A stretch of DNA of 64,000 bases. Origin: Phallus indusiatus (taxonomy: Eukaryota > Basidiomycota > Agaricomycetes > Phallales > Phallaceae). Below, one piece after another: positions 56,690 to 64,000 of the stretch. Numbering within the stretch: the first letter of the stretch is position 1; every line of letters starts with the position of its first letter. The stretch covers positions 62,001-126,000 of the forward strand of contig JAQFWX010000031.1 in NCBI GenBank assembly GCA_027605045.1, written 5' to 3'. A model generated the notes under the pieces. That model made no database searches, had not been told where the DNA came from, and saw only the letters and a program-made list of their open reading frames with translations. Made by a program: the position numbers and the translations under genes.

Positions 56690-58877
56690 TTCGCATCGGA
56701 AACGTTGGTGAACGGAATATTCAGAATCCAATGATCTGCAATAGTTCTCGCCAACTTGGGCTGATCGTGCATAACCTACCCAAAAAAAATAAATAAATAA
56801 GGAATTCCAAGTTACTATATAAAAAGTTGAAGGAGGGACACAGAAACGCACAAAATGACCAGCTTGATCGACGAGTATATACGTGAAATCGCCTGCACCT
56901 TTGCCTACTTGCCTAATAGTGACCGTTTGATTTAATCCGGAATCCCAAAGTACGTCTGGTGTAGATAAAAACGCGTCTTGATATGGGCTTTGCAATTGCT
57001 TCAACTTATAGTATACATATGATAAGTATCACCAGTTTCGAAGAAAATACGATGTATTTGAAACTCACGGTCGAAAGCACCCCTGGCCAGGGACAGTTAG
57101 CATCTTGAGCACCTATGTAATCTATGTTGTCGGAATCAATAATCTTCGTCGTATATCGGATGGTTTAAAGAATGAATACCCACGAAGAACTCTGATTCCA
57201 TCATTTATTAATGGGATAAAAAGTTCGTGATGAGGTTGCATGCTGCAGAACCATTTTTAATCGAACCGAACATCAAAATAAAACAACAACAACAACAACA
57301 ACAACACTGACAGATCTCCATATGCCCAAAATTCAGCAAAAATATCTATATTCAGGGCCATATATTGACGGTCTCTGGCTATTCCCAAGATGTCTTTCGT
57401 AGACTCGTTTTTGAAGAAAGCCTCCACCCAATTCATAAATGGATGACAAGCCTTAGGATCCTCCGTACGCTCGCACTATCCAAAATGTATTCAGTTGGAG
57501 TTTCTAATACCAGAGAGATAATACGGTACCGGTTGTCGAATATCTTCCATCAAGACGTCAGTGGATGCATTTCCAATGTACTTGTAACAAGTCTTCATCG
57601 CTGAAGTACGATAATATACGTTGGAGTACTGATAAGCCAACCGAACTGATTCCAAGCACGTGGGTAAATTTGAGAACAGGGCATTGCACGTTGTTGAGTT
57701 ATAAACTTGGTGCATGATGCAGCGGTACTCCAGTATCCATTCAAAATAAACGAGTGGGTTCTGATAAAAAGAAAAAAATCAAAATCGCTTGGTCGTTACT
57801 TGGTCATCATTGAATATTATTAAAAAATACCGAGACAGGATTGCTTAACATTATGCTATCGAGGTTGATGAGCAAATTCTTGTTGGAATGCATGGTTTTA
57901 TTGATGATGGCCTTATTGTTTTCGTGTATCACATAGGCAATGTTTGGAATGTAAACACCACCATATGATCCACTAGCTAACACAAGTATATTCCTAAATA
58001 AAATATATTATAATAGCACGTAATCATGACAACTAAACACACGTACTCTTGAATTTGTGGAAAGAGTTTAAAAAACTTTTGTAGAAAGTCGTACACGTCC
58101 ACAGCGGCGTCATGACTGTTGTTGACTTTCGTACCGTACGAGTAACCAGCATTCGTTGGCTACGTTATTGACAAAATCAACGAAGAAGAAAGGATAATAA
58201 AATTTACATGATCAAGCACAATAACATTAAAATATTTGGTCCATCTGTTTGGGTTATGTTCAATAGTCGAGGGTGCCGTAACCAAACAACTGGATTGTCC
58301 ACTCAGGCCATTCAACAGCCCACTTGTTCCCGGACCACCACCAATGGTCAAACTACAAACATTATCATTTTCCGTAGTCGCTACAGTACTAAATCGCAGT
58401 GGGAAAAACATACACTATCGGTGCATCCTGAGGACTATCCTCCGCTTCAAAATACCTTTTCAAGAAAATCTCGTCAACAAATGTTTTATCGCCTCAGACA
58501 AGAGACAAGACCAAGTACCAGAAAAAAGAACGCTTGGGTGTCTCTTCAGTATCTCCTTCTAAGCCGATCGTTCCCGCGAAGGAAGTTGGAACATCGTCTT
58601 TCATAGCACAAGGAAATCGGGGCCTTGTGATATTATGATAGAAACTTCCGAATTGCACGTCCTGCGTGGCATGATAAGAAGATCCTCCGAGTGACGGACA
58701 ACGTAAAGTTAGACAGAGATAGAGAGAAGCCGCCAAAATGAAAGAACACAACAAGTGCAACGAGTTCTTATCGTTCCTTTTCGAACGATGGATATAATTG
58801 TGGGGTGATTCTTCCTTACTATCGATTTTTTTGGAAGATTTTTCCAGGTCTCGTGAAGGCAGTTTGGGAAACAACAT
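56690..58877 (-). CDS. Serine carboxypeptidase-like protein, S10 family, membrane-anchored
   Basis: Start at 58877. A single hydrophobic segment (LHLLCSFILAASLYLCLTL) after about 40 polar residues suggests a type II membrane anchor. S10 landmarks in order: YFEAEDSPQDAPIV and TIGGGPGTSG (about 58470-58320); GYSYGTKVNNSHDAAVDVYDFL (about 58140-58060); the nucleophile region LASGSYGGVYIPN (about 57970); KACHPFMNWVEAFF (about 57450); YIGAQDANCPW holding the catalytic-Asp position (about 57110); and GHF|VMHDQPKLARTIADHW with the catalytic His (about 56850-56690), split by an intron. The stop is at 56692-56690. At least seven introns. The Asn before GGPG and the Glu before SYGG, which bind the substrate carboxylate in yeast CPY, are both Gly here. 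Embedded in the F-box array on the opposite strand. Confidence 0.85.
57282..57306. repeat. AAC-type microsatellite
   Basis: About eight caa units, inside an intron of the carboxypeptidase-like gene. Confidence 0.9.
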
Positions 58878-59411
58878 GGGGGGATTTTTAAGCCACGATT
58901 ATCGCGATGGCCTGAAACGTCTGGCTTTGATATGGGACTGCGGGTAGTTCGGCATCAACGACGGCGATACGAACCCATCACGGGCCGTCGATGTCGACGG
59001 TTGAACGTTGACGCGTTGACGCGTTAACATTACGAATATTGAACGTTCTGAACGTTGAACTTCCAAGGCTGAGCTTTACGGATCACACGTTAAAATTTCA
59101 CTAAGTACGGCTGAGTGAGAATTGCTATGTACGGCTCCTTTCATAACAGGTAGCAATGAATAAAACATCTTCGTTCCTCCATACCGACGATTGTAGGGTG
59201 TAGCATTTTCTAGCACGCTTGAAAGCACGTTTTGACACGTATTGTCACAAAGCGCACTCTTTAAATTTAATTCCGGACATTCTGCTTGTGTATTTGAACA
59301 ATTTCGGCGTCGATAACTTCCTTTGTAGTGCCCAAGGGTCCATGCCGCGTCTGTGAGTCTGTGTGGGCGGTAGTGTTGGCGGCGCTTACCTACTTTTAGT
59401 TCTGCACAACC
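58878..59411. other. Upstream flank of F-box copy 4
   Basis: Holds short internal repeats (gacgcgtt, gaacgttctgaacgttgaac) at 58990-59060. From about 59067 there is a diverged copy of the last 80 bp of F-box copy 1 plus its 3' flank and the promoter of copy 2, which shows that copy 4 arose by duplicating the copy 1-copy 2 junction. Confidence 0.75.
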
Positions 59412-60088
59412 ATGCTGGACCGCATCCCATACGAATTATTCAGTAAAATCATCAAGTTATTATACCAGCACTCCTCATTCACTTTAATATCACGCATATG
59501 TTCCTGGAAATGATACCATCGGGATCTACAGTCGTCTTCAAAATAATTCTCTCTTTACTAGTAAATCTACTACATTTACGCGTTATACAAGAGTACTGGG
59601 ACGAGGACGATGCTTTCGATAACTCTTCAATTCCAGGATCGTCGTTCTTGAAAGCGTTGGCGCCTCGGCTGCAGAGGTCAAACCCGCAATCATTGCAAAC
59701 TCATCCGACACTTGAAGCATCTTCGGAATCAGACACGAATCCGGATCCAGATGTTGATAGTACAGGCATTGGTCTGAGTAATGAGGCTAGTACTAATCAA
59801 AGAAGCGTGTACCCCTGTCCATCCCTGCATACGCTGGAAATAGTTTTTGCTGGCGAACCCCACCTCGAACAATTCGTAGAACGGTATTTCAAAAAGCTTG
59901 CTCAGTGTTGCAAAATTCGAGGCCAAACTGGACACCCAATCGGATGTGTATCTATTCTTTGCGAACCTCGGATTTTGGCGGAAAACATGAAGGCATGGTT
60001 ACAAGCTAATGAGTTTGACTGGTCGCGCGTTGAACTCCAAATAATTACATCTAAAACAAGAAAATTATTGGACATAATGGGAATGTAG
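59412..60088 (+). pseudogene. F-box protein copy 4, internal deletion
   Basis: Starts MLDRIPYELFSKIIKLLYQ like copy 2. After about 26 codons (59489) it jumps to the region corresponding to about 54650 of copy 2 (ITHMFLEMIPSG). Roughly 1.0 kb, covering the rest of the F-box and most LRR-like segments, is missing, and the reading frame changes so that the N-terminal frame stops soon after. The C-terminal third remains open from 59498 to 60088 (GSSFLKALAPRLQR, CPSLHTLEIVF, KAWLQANEFDWSRV). Confidence 0.85.
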
Positions 60089-61012
60089 TGTAGAATAGAT
60101 GAAATATAGAGTATGATTTGACGCAATTCACCGTCACGCAAACACAAGACTCAAAACACAAGACTCAATACTCAGGCTCAAACTGAGGACAGGATGGATG
60201 GAGGACAACTTCTCAAGTCTATTACATAATATCTAGTGTACTATATTGTACTATATGTAGTCCGACGCTACAAACTCCAGCAAAAAAGACTATGTATGAT
60301 TCCTTTCGTAGCAATGTGCGATAAATGCCATGTCTTTTGATAGTTCGTACCGACAGTTGTAGGGTCCAGGAACTCTTCAAAAACTTACTTACTGCCAGCC
60401 TGGAAGATGCCCCCTAGTAGCTTCGGTCGTACCTTTTAAACACTCCTATATCCATTACCACTAGCAATTCTAAGATTGTGTGTTGGAATATGAGTTACTC
60501 CTCCTGTATATAGTAGCTAGTCACAGCGCTTATAGACTACACCTTCGTGCGTCCGCTACACCATCGTGCCTGGGATTCCAACATTGTGAACATGTCGTTT
60601 GCCAGACTGAGACAAACATTCACCTATCGAGCCAGTACTTGTTCAATTTACTTGGCGCATAAGCTTGCGGTGTTGGTTTTCGTAACATGCCTTGCCACTC
60701 TGGTATGTTAGAAGACTTTTCACGCAAGATGTAAATGTATCACAGCTACTGAATATATTGGCAGTTTAATGTTTGTGTTTTATAGCAAGCAGCCCGCTAA
60801 AAGAACACAATGCAGAAAAACTGACTTAGTATAGAAGAAGCAGAAACATCTCTCGAGGCCCACTCACTAACTTCGGGCTTCACAAATATCGATGACAAAT
60901 TTTACAACATACTAAGAAAAGAAACAACTTCATTGGTAAAATCAAAACCAAAATCGAGGCATCTATCGTGCCAATGTCAGTGGAAGACTTCAGCGCTTCA
61001 GTTTTAGTCTCC
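60089..61012. other. Spacer with F-box remnant
   Basis: 60285-60470 matches the flank after copy 2 (55190-55340). The rest shows no gene. Confidence 0.5.
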
Positions 61013-62153
61013 TCAAAATGATCTAGTCCCAAAGACGTCTTGAGCAAGTTTCTCTTGCTGAATATCCAGAATTCGACGAATGTCTGCAGCAATTTCATTT
61101 TGCTTTTCCGCTTGAAGCTTCATATATTCGGCGACTGCCTTGAACCCGGTCTCAATTGTGTCCTTCAGAGTCTCAAGATTTTTGACACCTTGAGCGAGAG
61201 CTCCAGTATTCCCACCAAATATCATGTTGTCATCGTTATTGGATCCCTCAAGGCTTCTCTTTCGTCGTCGTGTTGCCGCCGATTTCGACCTAGTCCAGGG
61301 TTTCGCTGCCTTGGGTGTTGTTTTCTGAGCCAGGAGCCTTGCCTTCTTCTTCTCTTCCTCTTTTCTGGCCTTCATGGTAGCATTATCGGGGCAAGCAATT
61401 CTTCCACGCCTACACTCGTAACAGACACGATCGCTTAGACCTGCACCGCCGCCCTGGTCGTGACAGGTCTTCTCTTTGCGACGGCAGGTCTCACATGGTG
61501 GATTGCGTTCGGCGCCGAATGGGGCGACGGGGGACGATGTCGGCGTAAGATCCAGAGTACACTGGTCGTCATTGGTGTTTCTGTTGACTTGTCGCGCAAT
61601 TTTCTTCGGCGTCGGTGATGGCGTCGATTCGACTCCTTCAGTATCTGAGTCGTCTGAATCGTCTGAGTCGTTTCGTACCCGCTTAGATGCATGTTTAGGG
61701 GTCGCATTTTTTGAAGACTATTCCATTGTCAAATTTGATGAAAGATGATAAGGAAAGTACTAACGTTACCTTTTCAATAAAGTGGTTTGGGAACCGTTTT
61801 CGAAACAATTCCAAGATTTCTTCGTCTGCCATCTTCTTCTTTTCCTTCTTCTGAATCTTCTCCTTCTTTTGCGCCTCCAGCTTCTGTCTCTCCCTCTCTG
61901 CAATTCGCTTCCTAACCATCTCCACTCTTTTTGCTTTATAGTCTTCTTCATACTTCTTCTGAAGTATATGCACGATCTCACGATCAAAGCTTTTGTCGAT
62001 TGGCAGGATATCTGCGTTGACTTCATCGTGGTCTTCAAAAACACAAACTCGACCATGTTTAAGAGCCCACGAAACACGGTCTTCAAACGTCGCTGGAACG
62101 GAAGCGACATCGTCCAATCCATTGGCAGTCGAGGACTCGCGGGAGGATGACAT
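61013..62153 (-). CDS. Coiled-coil protein with an internal Zn2Cys6-like cluster
   Basis: Two exons (62153-61770, 61717-61013) join in phase 0 to an exact 362-residue frame. The first exon ends in a highly charged helix (about residues 62-115, KAKRVEMVRKRIAERERQ) likely to form a coiled coil. Exon 2 has an acidic Ser/Asp segment and then six Cys at residues 203, 206, 213, 227, 230 and 237: C-x2-C-x6-C-x13-C-x2-C-x6-C, with CRRKEKTC and CRRGRIAC basic loops. This is the spacing of a fungal Zn2Cys6 binuclear cluster, but it lies mid-protein and not near the N-terminus. A Lys-rich stretch and a second helix (KNLETLKDTIETGFKAVAE) follow. A DNA-binding or chromatin role is an inference. No middle-homology domain of Zn2Cys6 regulators is present. 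Confidence 0.8.
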
Positions 62154-63244
62154 TGTCTAAGTCAATGAAGAGAAGAGATTCAACACTGTGCAAAGAGGGA
62201 GTTGATGGAGGAGATGACTCAGGCAACGGGTTTTTGAAAAAAGAAGAAAGAAAAAAAAATAAGTCTATGTCTTCTATTTTGCTCGACCGACGTTTCAACT
62301 ACACGCCCATAAATTTAGGCCTCACTTGCCACTGTCCAATCACAACCTTCTATTTATGGGCCGCTCAACATGGCTGAAACTTGACGCGCATGGGATGATA
62401 ATATGTGTCAAGTTCGTCAAGATCCAGTCTTTTCCGATTATTACCGGTAGACGAGGCTTGAAATATCATGCACATGTAGAATCAAGCAATGAAGAAAGGA
62501 TGACAAAAGGTGGACATGTTTGATTTCATTGGCAGGCGGCATTCATGTTCCAAATGACGCAGGCCCAAACGGCGCTGTACGTTCTCTCAGATTACCGCAA
62601 AATTGATCAAGTCAAATTTTGGCGCGATTACTCACCTGAGCTTCATGTTCTAGAATCTAAAGTGCCGTAATGGACAGTTTTTTTGAGCTTGCCGGAAGGT
62701 TAATTTCAGTAAAATGCACGCGAACTCAACCAGCGCATATCTCAATCACTGAAGAATATCTTCCCTGACTAATTGCGCTTCCAACAGGACTGAATTTAAT
62801 ACAGTTACGGCAGGCAAGTAGAGATTTCATAGCTAAGAGAATTTAGAGAAAATGGGCGAAACACTAACGGTATCGTATGACGGTTCATTACATAATTATA
62901 AAAAATGATGTCAAAAACTAGTGTAGTTTATACCATGAACTTGGAAAGCCGATATTATTATAATTCACAAAAATGGTTCTGCATACCAATGCGGATGTCG
63001 TCCTAATCCATCGCACGAACGCAGTGAAAGAGAAGCAACTATAATGTCGGAGTTCTGGCTAAACGCCCGTGAAATCTGATCACTTCCCAAGTACGAGTCT
63101 TTTTCTTTTTTTCTCCCAAATCGTTCTATCTGGTTAACATTGACTGTATATTCACGATATGGTTTGCTTGGAGATGATTGTGGCTTGTAGTATAACAATA
63201 TGAAATTAGAAGCTTGGTATGAAGTGATACGATCCCCCCCACAG
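62154..63244. other. Intergenic
   Basis: Promoter side of the coiled-coil gene and 3' flank of the next gene. Open frames at 62147-62523 (+) and 63255-62965 (-) show no protein-like signal. Confidence 0.45.
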
Positions 63245-63880
63245 CTATGCCTCAACCCATTTTCCTTGCGAATCTTGTTCTACATCTATCTGCCATTCTT
63301 CGTTCTCAACCCACGCATCTTGTAAAAACCCGTCCCAGAATTGGATGTGGATATTTCCGTCGTGTCCTAGCTGGTATCCAGCTACGCGAGGAGCAGGACC
63401 AAGGTATTCGTGTCTATTATTGAAGAAAATCAACAAGGAGTTTTCTTGGTGATAGCTTTGATCAGAACCATACCGCTTTGGCTGAATCCCATCATTAGTT
63501 ACATAGTTAATCCACTTTGGATTATTATTTGTGCTAGGCATGTGATCTTTCGGGATGGCCTCAGCATACCAGTTGTACACGACCCTATTGAGATCTTCAT
63601 TGGCCCAAACCATTTTAGTATCATTCCCCAACTCAGAGTGGAAGTTCCTAGGAAGAACGAGTTTTCCCTTCTTTTTGAATTTGCCGCCGCCCATCGATAT
63701 ATATTTTGACGCAAAACACTTTTGTAACGTCGGTGCGCGGTCTACAGGCCATGCGAATGCGCGACGTAAATCGGTGAATTTGGTGACGGCTTCTCTTCGT
63801 TCCGCATCGAGCTCAGCCTTTGTTTTGAGAGGTAACGTCGTTGGAAGGAGAGTGTCTGTTGGCTCGCTTTTAACAGCCAT
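63245..63880 (-). CDS. Conserved-looking protein of unknown family, 211 residues
   Basis: Single uninterrupted frame from MAVKSEPTDTLLPT to a stop at 63245, unusual here in having no intron. Polar and Asn/Trp/Tyr-rich, no signal peptide or membrane segment. Features: an N-terminal charged helix (KAELDAERREAVTKF), a basic patch GGGKFKKKGKLVLP, and a C-terminal Trp-rich part with GYQLGHDGNIHIQFWDGF, AWVENEEWQ and QGKWVEA. A 10-T run directly precedes the ATG on the plus strand. I recognise no domain. The composition suggests a folded cytosolic protein. Confidence 0.65.
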   Translation of the reverse strand: MAVKSEPTDTLLPTTLPLKTKAELDAERREAVTKFTDLRRAFAWPVDRAPTLQKCFASKYISMGGGKFKKKGKLVLPRNFHSELGNDTKMVWANEDLNRVVYNWYAEAIPKDHMPSTNNNPKWINYVTNDGIQPKRYGSDQSYHQENSLLIFFNNRHEYLGPAPRVAGYQLGHDGNIHIQFWDGFLQDAWVENEEWQIDVEQDSQGKWVEA

Positions 63881-64000
63881 TTTTTTTTTTGACTCGTGCC
63901 AGCGCTTATGTTATGTAGTTACGCGTACGCCCGTTAAAAAAAAAACTTTCTCATCGAGATGAGATCACTCAATCTTCAATCTATAGATTCATTGATAATG

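Noticed and set aside
58990..59060. Short gaacgtt/gacgcgtt repeats as a regulatory array
   Set aside because: Few irregular copies; they lie at a duplication junction and look like local sequence slippage.

Overview
The window is genomic DNA from a filamentous basidiomycete, most likely a mushroom-forming Agaricomycete. Genes are split by many short introns (about 45-75 bp, GT-AG, one GC-AG). The families present are typical of agarics: multi-intron P450s, an O-methyltransferase, DUF6533-type membrane proteins, F-box/LRR-like multigene families, a type I (microbial) opsin, and small secreted Cys-rich proteins. No rRNA, convincing tRNA, CRISPR array or intact transposon was seen. Exon joins were worked out by hand from splice signals and reading-frame continuity.

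Region 1 (1-8.4 kb) holds four metabolic genes: an O-methyltransferase running off the left edge (-), a WrbA-like flavodoxin quinone reductase (-), an alpha/beta-hydrolase (+) and a cytochrome P450 (-). No synthase core enzyme is visible, so a shared pathway is only inferred. Region 2 (8.4-10.9 kb) is gene-poor. Region 3 (10.9-13.5 kb) is a long Ser/Pro-rich protein with a small folded, RRM-like C-terminus.

Region 4 (about 14.6-37.1 kb) is an ancient direct tandem duplication. Arm A (about 14650-25880) and arm B (about 27480-37060) share the same order: a long ORF-poor 5' segment, a P450 (+), a bestrophin-like anion channel (-), and an ORF-poor 3' segment. The P450 is intact in A but reduced to its two ends in B. 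The bestrophin gene is intact in both arms, but its polyhistidine tracts differ greatly in length. A small unrecognised multi-exon gene lies between the arms.

Region 5 (37.8-43.1 kb) is a compact housekeeping/sensory block: a retinal-binding opsin in ten exons (+), a Pro/Gln-rich C2H2 zinc-finger protein (-) and the hinge subunit of mitochondrial complex III (QCR6, +). Region 6 (43.1-51.5 kb) is looser. It holds a locus with coding signal on both strands, a DUF6533-like membrane protein and a knottin-like small secreted protein.

Region 7 (51.6-60.5 kb) is an F-box protein array with one intact copy and three decayed copies (a one-base frameshift, a 5' truncation plus frameshift, an internal deletion) plus shorter remnants. 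An S10 serine-carboxypeptidase-like gene is embedded in it on the opposite strand. Region 8 (61-63.9 kb) has two minus-strand genes: a coiled-coil protein with an internal Zn2Cys6-like cluster and a 211-residue protein of unknown family.
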